29,208 nt of DNA, from the NCBI GenBank assembly GCA_036338025.1, contig JAYZDB010000103.1, forward strand, positions 1 to 29,208, read 5' to 3'. The translations under genes were made by a program, and so were the position numbers. Within the stretch, counting starts at the first letter, position 1. Each line of letters opens with the position of its first letter. This document shows positions 14,469-21,802 of this stretch, in pieces. The DNA is from JAYZDB01 sp036338025 (lineage in GTDB: Bacteria > Planctomycetota > UBA1135 > UBA2386). Below the pieces are notes generated by a model, which saw nothing but the letters and a program-made list of their open reading frames with translations, made no database searches and was not told the origin of the DNA.

Positions 14469-15038
14469 ATGGCACGCAAAACCAGACGCCAGAAGCAACA
14501 AGACGAAGTCTCCAAGGAAGCCGAGATGGACATGACGCCGATGATCGACGTCGTGTTCCTCTTGATCATCTTCTTCCTCTGCATCGACTTCAAAATCCTC
14601 GAAGCCAAGCTGCCGGCCTATCTACCCAAGGACAAGGGCAGCCAGCCGGAAGAGGTCGAGCCGCAGGAGCAGTTGCGGATCAAGATCGTCTGCGAGAACG
14701 CAGGCACCAGGAAGGCCCGGCCCAGATCCAAGACGGCCTACTACCTCATCGGCCACAAGGTGACCTACACCGTCGGACCGAAGAAGATCGAAACCATCGA
14801 GGAACTCAAGACTGAGCTCGAAGAGATCTACAAGGACCCGGAGCGGGAAGTCCCCGACCCCAAGACCGGCGGCAAAAAGAAGATGGGCGTGGTTGTCGAA
14901 CCTGGCACCGACGTGGTCTACGGCGACGTAGCGCCCTGCGTCGACGCGATCTCGACCACCGGCTTCAAGGACATCAACTTCGGCGGCGGCCTCGGTAGCT
15001 CCAAGACCGGCGCCTACGCCAAGCAGCCGAAAAAATAA
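14469..15038 (+). CDS. exbD: ExbD/TolR family protein, second copy
   Basis: 189 residues. A basic cytoplasmic N-terminus (MARKTRRQKQQ) precedes MDMTPMIDVVFLLIIFFLCIDF with the channel aspartate at D27. One TM helix (about 25-44) is followed by a periplasmic domain (45-189) containing a KTGGKKKMGVVVEP segment and ending in a Gly/Ser/Lys tail. The membrane motif is nearly identical to the first copy, even at the DNA level, but the periplasmic domains differ. The pair may therefore form heteromeric ExbD dimers inside one ExbB pentamer (inference). TAGGAG lies 8 nt before the ATG. The gene ends at a strong hairpin (15081-15112), so it probably closes the exbB-exbD-exbD transcript. Confidence 0.94.
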   Translation: MARKTRRQKQQDEVSKEAEMDMTPMIDVVFLLIIFFLCIDFKILEAKLPAYLPKDKGSQPEEVEPQEQLRIKIVCENAGTRKARPRSKTAYYLIGHKVTYTVGPKKIETIEELKTELEEIYKDPEREVPDPKTGGKKKMGVVVEPGTDVVYGDVAPCVDAISTTGFKDINFGGGLGSSKTGAYAKQPKK

Positions 15039-15080
15039 GTAGGCCAGCCCGTACCACGTCGTCCCTGCGCAGCCACGCGT

Positions 15081-15112
15081 GGCCGGTCCCCGCCATTGTG
15101 TAGGGACCGGCC
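15081..15112 (+). terminator. Terminator-like hairpin after the second exbD
   Basis: GGCCGGTCCC and GGGACCGGCC form a perfect 10-bp stem with a 12-nt loop, 42 nt after the exbD stop. No U-tract follows. The stem overlaps by three bases a 12-bp palindrome, GCCACGCGTGGC (15072-15083), which could give an alternative fold. Confidence 0.65.
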
Positions 15113-15645
15113 TCGCCGCCTACCGGGCCTTCGTCTGGACCTCAGCCCCGGGCTCCCGATGCGGCGAACCGTCCACACAAGCGCGTTCCCAGCAGGCGGC
15201 CCAGATCACCCTCCTCAGGCCTTCGCATGCCAGCGGGTCGGCGGGAAACAGTCCCACCGGAGAAGTCCTGAGAGCGACCATCGTCGGCCACCTGTGGGCC
15301 AACTACGAAACCCCACGAACCGGCTCGAAGGGGCACTACTGGCGACCCCGAAACCGATGCCCGCAACTGCCACAAAAGCCTAAAAGACGGTGAAATGGGG
15401 CTGGCAAGGGGTTCTCGGCGCGGCTACTTTTTGCCCCTCTTTGACCGCTTGGCGACGGCTCCGCCAGACCTTCCCCTCCCCTCATTCTCGCACGGATGCC
15501 CAACCTACCCATACCGAGTCCATGGCTGGCCTGCCACTCCAGCTCTGAACCCACCGTGCAATCGATGGGAGCCCCCCCTTGTTCCTTGGACGGAGAGGCA
15601 GTCAACCCCTCGACCACCCCTCCCCAACCCGAGACCCCGCGTAAG
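15113..15645 (+). other. Long gene-free stretch before secretin-like gene B
   Basis: No gene is supported here. Open frames exist, but they are Arg/Pro-rich with no start signals or recognisable domains. The part nearest the gene (about 15470-15645) is a C/T-rich leader with repeated ACCCCTC-like runs and no clear Shine-Dalgarno. TTGACC at 15441 could be a -35, but no acceptable -10 follows at 17 nt. Confidence 0.5.
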
Positions 15646-18222
15646 ATGATCAAGCAACGTTCCTTGCTTCGTGCAGCCCCGATCACCGCTCTCCTCCTCG
15701 TCCTTCCCGCGTGTTCGACCCAGAATCCCGATCCGTTTCTGGATTCGGATTCAACCACGGTTGACAGCGGCACCAACAACACCGCCACGGGACCGCAGGG
15801 ACGACAGGGCACATTGGCCGAGGAGCGGACGCGCTTTCTAGTCAAGAAGGCCCTGGACGACGCCAACCGCTACCGCGTGAACAACGAACCGCAACTGGCG
15901 ATGGCGGTGCTGCTCGATGCCCAGAAGTACGACCCTGACAACCGCGACGTGCAACGCGCGATCGTGTCCCTGCGTGCCGAACTCGGGCTGGCGGCAGGCC
16001 TGTCGATGACCTTCGCCCAGGCGATGCAGAACCGCGTACAGATCCAGCAGGAGCGGGCCCGCGCCCAGGTCAAGCAGGGTCTGCAGGAAGGCCGGCAACT
16101 CCTCGACGAGCACAAGTACGACCTCGCAATCCATGAATTCCGGACTGCCTCGCTGCGCATTGAGGCACTGCCCCACGTCAGCTGGGACGGACTCGATGAC
16201 CAGGTCCGCGGCTTGCTCCAGACCGCCCGGGCCCAGCGGACTGCCCACGAAGTGGAAATGGTCACCTCACAGCAGCAGGAGGCGATGAACCGGTTGCGGG
16301 CCGCTGAGGCCGAGGAACAGGCCAGGATCGCCGCCCACGTCAACAGCTTGATCCACCTCGGACAACGCGCCTTCGTGGACCGCAAATTCAAGGCAGCACA
16401 ACAACTCGCAGAAGAGGCGCTCGAGCACGAACCGACCAATGTCGTCGCTCGCGACCTCGCCAACGCCGCCTTCAAGTCGCTGCGCACCAACTCCCGCGAT
16501 CGCTACTACAAGGTCAAAGCCAACGAATACCTCAAGCTGGCGCGTAACGCCTCGGACGTAAAGAACCCGCAAACCGAAATCATTCGGATCGACAGCGAAA
16601 AGTGGGCACGCGCCATCAACCGCGGCGGCCGCAGCCTGCCGGCGGTTTCGGAGAACCCGGAGGACAGCGCCCTGCGCAAGAAGGTCAGCGAGTCGATCAT
16701 CGGCAAGATGTCCTTCAGCGAAGACGGCAACGGCCCCTACCTCGACGCCTTCAAGGTGCTCGACAACCAGACACAGGTACCGATCATCGTCACCCCCGAG
16801 GGCAAGCAGGTCATCGAGGACGAAGACCTCAAGCTGAACTTCGACCTGGTGACGGAGATGACCCTCGAAAACATGCTCGACCACATGGCGGGCAAGAGCG
16901 AGGCACTTGCATGGACGGTCCGCCACGGTGTTGTCATCGTCACCAACAAGGCCAAGGCCGGTGGCGACAACCTGCTGATCACCCACGATATTCGGAACCT
17001 GATCTTCCCGATCACCGAGTTCCTGCCGCCAGCGATCAGCGATCTGCCGACCGGCGAAGACGAGTCCACCACACCCCGAACTGGCGGTGAATCGGACGAA
17101 AAGGTCGCGTTCATCGAGATCGACACCTTGGTGAGCAACATCAAGACTTCGACCGACGCGGAGTACTGGGACGGCGACAGCGGAGCCAACATCGATCAGG
17201 TTGAAGGTGGTTTCCTGCTGGTCAAGGCGAACCCCAAGATGCAGCGCGCAGTTGCCGCATTCCTGGATGACATGGACCGCTTCTCGACCGCCGTGGTAAC
17301 CGTCGGAACCAAGTTCTTGACCATCAACGAGCACTTCCTGCAGGAGGTCGGCATCGACTTCCGCGGCACTGGTGGTTCTGGTAACAAGGGCCTGGTAGCA
17401 CCCCTCGATGACCTCACCAACGGCCAGGCCAACAACGCTGGACGTGGACTCGACAACTCCGGCACCCTCGACCCGGCAGCCAGCCCGACCTCCGGCTTCT
17501 TCTACGATGACGGCGGCGACGGTGACTTCCGCGGCCGCACGGAGAACTACTTCACGGACAAGCTCGGCAAGATCCTCACCCCTACCGGAGGCCTGACCGC
17601 TGCGTTCACCTATCTCGATGACCTGCAGGTGAACATGATCTTCCGCGCCGTCCAGAAAACCGAGAACGCCCAGTTGGTCAACGCCCAGAACGTCACGGTC
17701 CTGAACAACAACCGGGCCAACGTTTCGGTGATCAACCAGACCTCCTACGTCCGCGACTTCGACGTTGAAGTCGCCCAGGCGTCCTTCATCGCCGACCCGA
17801 AGATCGACGTGATCCACGACGGCCTGGTCCTCGACGTGCGACCGATCATTCGCTACGACCGCAGAAGCGTGACGCTGATCATGGAACCAACGGTTGCCGT
17901 TCTGCAGCGACCGATTCCGTTGTTCACCACCTCACTGGCCGGCTCGACCCTGCCTGTCACCCTGCAATTGCCGGTGCTGACCGTCAAGTCGTTTGCCACG
18001 ACAGCTCAGGTGCCGGACGGTGGCACCGTGCTGATCGGGGGCCTGCGCACGATCTTGAGCCGCGAGCGGCGCGCCGAGACTCCAATCTTGGCCAAGATCC
18101 CAGTCCTCTCCTTCTTCTTCAAGTCAGAAGGAGTCATCGACGAAACCAGTTCGCTGATGGTCATGGTGAAGGCTCAGATCACCGACGTCGTCGACACGAT
18201 GAATGCATACAAGGGTAAGTAG
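15646..18222 (+). CDS. Secretin-like outer-membrane lipoprotein B, paralogue of A
   Basis: 858 residues. A lipoprotein signal ends LPAC with the acylated Cys at residue 23. TPR-like and coiled helices follow (about 65-320; NEPQLAMAVLLDAQKYDPDNRDVQ and KFKAAQQLAEEALEHEPTNVVA). The STN-type module is at about 353-440 (DNQTQVPIIVTPEGKQV, LENMLDHMAGKSEALAW). The stretch beginning HDIRNLIF resembles the 'YDVRD' module of planctomycete secretins. The secretin core runs from about 540 to 840, with FYDDGGDGD at 619-627, PDGGTVLIGGL and a KIPVLSFFFKSEG end. It shares the domain order and several blocks with secretin A but has no Lys/Ala/Pro repeat. The ATG at 15646 directly precedes the lipoprotein signal; upstream in-frame ATGs (15496) lack one. 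It would form an outer-membrane channel on its own or mixed with A. It follows the exbD genes after a 607-nt gap containing a hairpin, so it may have its own promoter. Confidence 0.9.
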   Translation: MIKQRSLLRAAPITALLLVLPACSTQNPDPFLDSDSTTVDSGTNNTATGPQGRQGTLAEERTRFLVKKALDDANRYRVNNEPQLAMAVLLDAQKYDPDNRDVQRAIVSLRAELGLAAGLSMTFAQAMQNRVQIQQERARAQVKQGLQEGRQLLDEHKYDLAIHEFRTASLRIEALPHVSWDGLDDQVRGLLQTARAQRTAHEVEMVTSQQQEAMNRLRAAEAEEQARIAAHVNSLIHLGQRAFVDRKFKAAQQLAEEALEHEPTNVVARDLANAAFKSLRTNSRDRYYKVKANEYLKLARNASDVKNPQTEIIRIDSEKWARAINRGGRSLPAVSENPEDSALRKKVSESIIGKMSFSEDGNGPYLDAFKVLDNQTQVPIIVTPEGKQVIEDEDLKLNFDLVTEMTLENMLDHMAGKSEALAWTVRHGVVIVTNKAKAGGDNLLITHDIRNLIFPITEFLPPAISDLPTGEDESTTPRTGGESDEKVAFIEIDTLVSNIKTSTDAEYWDGDSGANIDQVEGGFLLVKANPKMQRAVAAFLDDMDRFSTAVVTVGTKFLTINEHFLQEVGIDFRGTGGSGNKGLVAPLDDLTNGQANNAGRGLDNSGTLDPAASPTSGFFYDDGGDGDFRGRTENYFTDKLGKILTPTGGLTAAFTYLDDLQVNMIFRAVQKTENAQLVNAQNVTVLNNNRANVSVINQTSYVRDFDVEVAQASFIADPKIDVIHDGLVLDVRPIIRYDRRSVTLIMEPTVAVLQRPIPLFTTSLAGSTLPVTLQLPVLTVKSFATTAQVPDGGTVLIGGLRTILSRERRAETPILAKIPVLSFFFKSEGVIDETSSLMVMVKAQITDVVDTMNAYKGK

Positions 18223-18271
18223 TCCCGTGAAACTGCGGCCCAGAGCCTGCGCTCGAAGACCGCGCATGTAG

Positions 18272-18302
18272 CAACCCCGTGACTCAGCCCCCGGGGTTGT
18301 TT
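18272..18302 (+). terminator. Terminator after secretin-like gene B
   Basis: CAACCCCG (18272-18279) pairs with CGGGGTTG (18292-18299) around a 12-nt loop, followed by TTTC. It lies 49 nt after the stop and just before the HAD gene. A short U-tract supports intrinsic termination. Confidence 0.65.
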
Positions 18303-18315
18303 CACTTAAGACCAG

Positions 18316-19047
18316 ATGTCCAAGCCACTCGACGCGCTGTTCTTCGACATCGACGACACCCTGTTCTCCACCTCCGTATTTGCGGACAAGGCTCGCCGGG
18401 CTGCCATCGACGCGATGATCAATGCCGGACTGCGAACCACCCGCGCTGAGTGCATGCGAGAACTCGACGAGGTCATCGCTGAGTTCTCGTCGAACTACGG
18501 TGGACACTTCGACAAGGTCATCCACCGACTGCCCGACGAGGCGAGCAAGGGGCTCAACCCGGCCATCCTGGTGGCCGCTGGAGTTGTCGCCTACCACGAA
18601 ACCAAGTGGAAGGAACTGAAGGTCTACAACGACGTCTACGAGGTCCTGCAATGGCTGAGTGGCACGGACATCGTCCGTGGCATCATCTCGCTCGGTTGGA
18701 CCGTCAAGCAGGCCGAGAAGGTGATCCGCTTGAAGATCTACGAGTTCCTCACCCCTAGCGCGATCTACTTCACGGATCAGGTCGGGGTCAACAAACCCAA
18801 TCCGAAGCTTTACCAACGCGTTCTCGATGACCTTGGGTTCACAGCAGACCGGGTCATGTACGTCGGCGACAACCCGCGCCACGACATCGATCCCTGCAAT
18901 GACCTCGGGATGATCACCATCAGAAACCGTCGCTCGGGTCGGTACGCGAAGGCCGAAGGACGCACCAACGCAGACTACGAGATCCGCGACTTCCACGAAC
19001 TACGCAAGATCCTGGAGTCAGACTTCGGTCTGACCGGCCAGTCGTAG
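18316..19047 (+). CDS. HAD-superfamily hydrolase (CTE7-like)
   Basis: 243 residues, cytoplasmic. It shows the four HAD motifs: FFDIDDTLF with nucleophile D11 and acid/base D13 (I), IISLG with S125 (II), K160 in VGVNKPNPKLYQR (III), and YVGDNPRHDIDPCNDLGM with D185/D190 (IV). The helical cap lies between motifs I and II (about 20-110). Such proteins are Mg-dependent phosphatases or phosphohydrolases; the substrate cannot be told. The length and the opening residues fit the archaeal/planctomycete 'CTE7' HAD-IA branch. It has its own terminator upstream and is convergent with the actin-like gene, 38 nt apart, so there is no operon link. The ATG at 18316 has no strong Shine-Dalgarno. Confidence 0.92.
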   Translation: MSKPLDALFFDIDDTLFSTSVFADKARRAAIDAMINAGLRTTRAECMRELDEVIAEFSSNYGGHFDKVIHRLPDEASKGLNPAILVAAGVVAYHETKWKELKVYNDVYEVLQWLSGTDIVRGIISLGWTVKQAEKVIRLKIYEFLTPSAIYFTDQVGVNKPNPKLYQRVLDDLGFTADRVMYVGDNPRHDIDPCNDLGMITIRNRRSGRYAKAEGRTNADYEIRDFHELRKILESDFGLTGQS

Positions 19048-19068
19048 CCGCAGACCGCCGAATGCGGC
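19047..19068. terminator. Small convergent hairpin between HAD and actin-like genes
   Basis: GCCGCA (19047-19052) and TGCGGC (19063-19068) form a 6-bp stem with a 10-nt loop in the 38-nt convergent gap. It may act as a weak bidirectional terminator, but it has no U-tract on either side. Confidence 0.3.
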
Positions 19069-19085
19069 CTGCATGTCCCAGCCAG

Positions 19086-20150
19086 CTAGCGCAGGTCTTC
19101 CCAGAATTCCTCGGGCATGTCGTGGGCAATCTTCAATGCGCCGTTGGAACCACCGTGGATCGGCTCCTCGATGCGAATCACCTTGCCGCCACCGAGATCA
19201 CGCGCCATGGCCTGCTCAATCGCGGTGTCGAGGCCCCGAATCATCGATCCGCCACCAGCGATCAGGACACGCTGACGGAGCTTGTGCTGAAACTCGGGAT
19301 CAAACGAAGCGATCAGTTGTTGGAGGCCATCGACAATCGGCTGCACCAGCAGCGAGCAGGCCTGCTTGGTCTGGCTGGTGATGTCAAATGCGGTTGGCTT
19401 GCCGTCCACAGGTAGGTCGATCACGACTGGTTCTGGCGGATCGCCCAGGAACGAATACCGCTCCTTGAAGTTCTTCACCATCTGCAAGGAGAAGTCTGCG
19501 CCGGGACAGGCCTCCTTCATCAACCTGGATAGCTCCGCGTCGACGCTATCACCTGCGACGTCGAGAGTAAGCTGGTCGCTCTCCTCTGGCATGGTGCCCC
19601 TCAAACGACACAGGTCAGCCGTGCCACCACCGATGTCGATTACCAGCGCGTCATCGAGCATGTCGAGTCCGTAGGCGACAGCAAACGGCTCGCTACACAG
19701 CATGACCGAATCAACACTCTCGCGAGCGGCCTGGATGATCGCTTCCTTGCTGTGTACCGACGCCTGGGCTGGCACCCCGATGACACAGTAGATGAGTTCA
19801 TCCTTGCGGGGCTTTGCCATTGCGATTGCGGCACCGATCAGATCGGCAGCAGCACGTTGCGCATCTGGGTCGTCTTCCTTCAGCACGCCCTTCTCAAGCG
19901 GCTTGATGAACTTCAGCGAGAGCCGCTTGTCGACAGCCTCCTGGCCTAGCAGGACTTCCTTGCCCAGAACCCTGCGAGCGATGTGGTCCTTGGGATAGCC
20001 CACAACACTGTGCATCGATTCTCGAACTCCGTTGCTAGCCGAGATTGCCGTTCGCGAGGTACCAAGGTCCATGCCAATGTACAGGACCCCGTGATCCTTG
20101 GCGGCGTTGGTATCTTCCGATGTCGCTTCCTTCTCTACGTTCTCTGTCAT
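19086..20150 (-). CDS. MamK-like bacterial actin (actin/Hsp70 ATPase fold)
   Basis: 354 residues, cytoplasmic. It carries the actin-fold nucleotide motifs: phosphate-1 IGMDLGTSRTAIS (25-37), phosphate-2 VIDIGGGTADL (170-180) and the adenosine motif IAGGGSMIRG (297-306). Several stretches match the magnetosome actin MamK from memory rather than MreB, ParM or FtsA. They are HSVVGYPKDHI (47-57), YCVIGVPAQAS (121-131), SEPFAVAYGLD (153-163, with the glutamate thought to drive ATP hydrolysis in MamK, E154), RYSFLGDPPEP (231-241) and the ending PEEFWEDLR. MamK forms ATP-dependent filaments that align magnetosomes. Here no magnetosome gene is visible, so a filament organising something else is the cautious reading. 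The N-terminal 20 residues are acidic and extra. It is the last gene of a three-gene operon, 33 nt after the coiled-coil gene, with the ATG at 20150 preceded by GAGTGAGA. Confidence 0.93.
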   Translation of the reverse strand: MTENVEKEATSEDTNAAKDHGVLYIGMDLGTSRTAISASNGVRESMHSVVGYPKDHIARRVLGKEVLLGQEAVDKRLSLKFIKPLEKGVLKEDDPDAQRAAADLIGAAIAMAKPRKDELIYCVIGVPAQASVHSKEAIIQAARESVDSVMLCSEPFAVAYGLDMLDDALVIDIGGGTADLCRLRGTMPEESDQLTLDVAGDSVDAELSRLMKEACPGADFSLQMVKNFKERYSFLGDPPEPVVIDLPVDGKPTAFDITSQTKQACSLLVQPIVDGLQQLIASFDPEFQHKLRQRVLIAGGGSMIRGLDTAIEQAMARDLGGGKVIRIEEPIHGGSNGALKIAHDMPEEFWEDLR

Positions 20151-20183
20151 TATCTCACTCTCAACTTGGCTCTCGATTCAAGA

Positions 20184-20981
20184 CTACGCCTTCTTCTGGA
20201 GCCTGACGTTGGCTTGGAAGATGTTCGTCATCAACAATCGCTTCTGTCCGAAGCGTTCCTCTTCGCTATTGAGACCCTGGACTTCCTTGAATACCGAGGA
20301 AATGCCCTGGTCGAGGTTCTTGATCGCGGTCATGGTGACGAGGCGTCCCTCAGTCTCCTCTAGCGCGCTGTGTAACTTGGTGATCCGACGCTGGAGAGTA
20401 TGAACCTCCCGGTCCTGCAACTCCTCGCGCGCCTCGATTGCCTCACGCCGTTGCTCTCGAACGATCCCCATCACCAGGTCCAGGATCCGCTCGCGGGTAG
20501 CGCTACTGTCGCCAGCCAGCGCCAGGCCCTCCATCAAGACTCCCAGGCGCTCGGCAATGTCCTGGTCTTCGCCAGAGTATCTCGCCGCTGCATCAGACTC
20601 GGCCAGCTGAAGCCTGGACTCAAGGAGCTTCTCCTGCTCCGCGAGGTCTCTTCGCAATTCATCGACCTGTTCCTCAGCTGCCTCCTTCAAACGCATGAGT
20701 TCGTCATGCTGGCGCGAAAGATCTTCATTGCTCTTGAGGAGTCTCATGAACTCCCTCTTGGTCGCAGTCGCAACTTCGGCCCGCTCGACCGCGGTCTTAC
20801 CTAACTGACCTAGCAACCTGGTCCGCAAGGTCCGCTGCACAGCTTCCTGGATCAGGTTGGTGATCCGATCCATGCCCAAGACGTTGACCTTGTCGTATCC
20901 CCGCTTCTTGAGCTGATCGACGGAGGTCTTGTACGCCAAGGTCTTGACGGCATCCCTCAGACTGTCAGAGAGCTTGCCCAA
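20184..20981 (-). CDS. Coiled-coil protein of the actin operon
   Basis: 265 residues, highly charged, with no signal peptide or membrane segment, so cytoplasmic. Residues 1-60 form a conserved-looking helical head (GYDKVNVLGMDRITNLIQEAVQ). Heptad-rich helices follow at about 66-132 (FMRLLKSNEDLSRQHDELMR, EQVDELRRDLAEQEKLLESRL) and about 162-215 (ERILDLVMGIVREQRREAIE, LQRRITKLHSALEETEGRL). It ends with a short basic tail KKA. I recognise no family. Its place between a P-loop ATPase and a MamK-like actin suggests a filament adaptor or bundler (inference, by analogy with coiled-coil partners of bacterial actins). The start is TTG at 20981, supported by a good Shine-Dalgarno 6 nt upstream and by only 2 nt between the preceding stop and this codon. 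The next in-frame ATG would remove the head region. Confidence 0.85.
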   Translation of the reverse strand: MGKLSDSLRDAVKTLAYKTSVDQLKKRGYDKVNVLGMDRITNLIQEAVQRTLRTRLLGQLGKTAVERAEVATATKREFMRLLKSNEDLSRQHDELMRLKEAAEEQVDELRRDLAEQEKLLESRLQLAESDAAARYSGEDQDIAERLGVLMEGLALAGDSSATRERILDLVMGIVREQRREAIEAREELQDREVHTLQRRITKLHSALEETEGRLVTMTAIKNLDQGISSVFKEVQGLNSEEERFGQKRLLMTNIFQANVRLQKKA

Positions 20982-20983
20982 GA

Positions 20984-21802
20984 TCAGTCCCCTTCCCAGG
21001 TTGCTGAACCGTACTTCTGCGCGTCATCACCACGCACTGCAGTCACAAAGGTCCCCAACAGATTCGCCCCCAACTCGCGCAAGGTACGAACCGTATCCTT
21101 GCTCTGGTTCTTGGAGGTGTGCAGCAGCCGGACAACCAACAAGGTCCCGTCCGCACAAGCACTCAGCACGGTTCCATCGGTCACCGGCTTGATCGCTGGA
21201 GTATCCACGATCACGTATTGGTAGCGCTCCTTGAGACGGTCGTAGAGCTCCTCGATGCGGTGGCTGGTCAGGATCTCCGAGGGGACCGCCAGACGCCCGC
21301 CGGCTCCCAACACATCCAGATTGCGGATGCCCGAGGGCCGGATAGCCTGTTCGAGAGAGGCGCTTCCGAGCAGCGCCTCTGACAAACCAGCTCCCAGGTT
21401 GATCTGTAGTTGAGACTCAACCGACGGCGAGCGCATGTCTGCATCGACCAAGATCACCGGAGTCCGTTCCCGCTCCGCAAACGCCATCGCCAGGTTGATC
21501 GCGGTAGTTGTCTTGCCTTCACCGGGCTGGGCAGATGTAACCACCAGGGTCTTGGCCGAGGAATCCGGGTTCATCGCGATCAACTTGTTGCGAAGCAGCC
21601 TGATCTGCTCGGCCCGGTAGCCCGTCGGCTCGTGAAACAAGACGAGGTAGGGGCTGAGGCTGTTCTCCACCACCACGATCGACTCCTCGTCGGCTCTCGC
21701 ACGGCCCAGTTCCTCGACCGCCTCCGCGGTCTCGACCCGGGTCTTCTTGGGCTTTCCGGGTTGCCCTGGCTCTTCAGGCGATTCTTCGTCGAGTCGGAAC
21801 AT
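20984..21802 (-). CDS. CpsD/BY-kinase-like P-loop ATPase
   Basis: 272 residues. It has the Mrp/MinD-type ATPase architecture of bacterial tyrosine kinases such as CpsD, CapB and the Wzc C-terminus. The lead-in helix TGYRAEQIRLLRNKL (60-74) corresponds to the family 'E-x-x-R-x-x-R-T-N-L'. Walker A is SAQPGEGKTTT (90-100), Walker A' VILVDADMRSP (116-126) and Walker B YVIVDTPA (196-203). The usual C-terminal tyrosine cluster is absent: only one Tyr (264) lies in the tail, so autophosphorylation as in CpsD is doubtful and a ParA/MinD-like switch is possible. Residues 1-60 are charged and Pro/Glu-rich, with no membrane segment. The ATG at 21802 was preferred over the in-frame TTG at 21844, which has no better signal. 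It is first in the operon with the coiled-coil and MamK-like genes, after a 308-nt upstream gap that should hold the promoter. Confidence 0.9.
   Translation of the reverse strand: MFRLDEESPEEPGQPGKPKKTRVETAEAVEELGRARADEESIVVVENSLSPYLVLFHEPTGYRAEQIRLLRNKLIAMNPDSSAKTLVVTSAQPGEGKTTTAINLAMAFAERERTPVILVDADMRSPSVESQLQINLGAGLSEALLGSASLEQAIRPSGIRNLDVLGAGGRLAVPSEILTSHRIEELYDRLKERYQYVIVDTPAIKPVTDGTVLSACADGTLLVVRLLHTSKNQSKDTVRTLRELGANLLGTFVTAVRGDDAQKYGSATWEGD
20988..20996 (-). promoter_or_regulatory. Ribosome binding site for the TTG-started coiled-coil gene
   Basis: GGAAGGGGA on the minus strand lies inside the last codons of the P-loop ATPase gene, 6 nt before the TTG at 20981. It supports that non-ATG start and implies translational coupling. 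Confidence 0.65.

Noticed and set aside
15079..15393. Possible small proteins (about 100 codons) in the long gap
   Set aside because: Arg/Pro-rich overlapping frames in several phases, no Shine-Dalgarno, no domain; most likely non-coding.
5900..18222. A type II secretion or type IV pilus locus
   Set aside because: Two secretins are present, but no GspE/PilB ATPase, GspF/PilC platform, prepilin or prepilin peptidase is encoded here, so that label is not supported.
19086..21802. A magnetosome gene island
   Set aside because: Only the MamK-like actin resembles a magnetosome gene. No MamB/M transporter, MamE/O protease, MamA or MamQ/I was seen, so magnetosome formation cannot be claimed.
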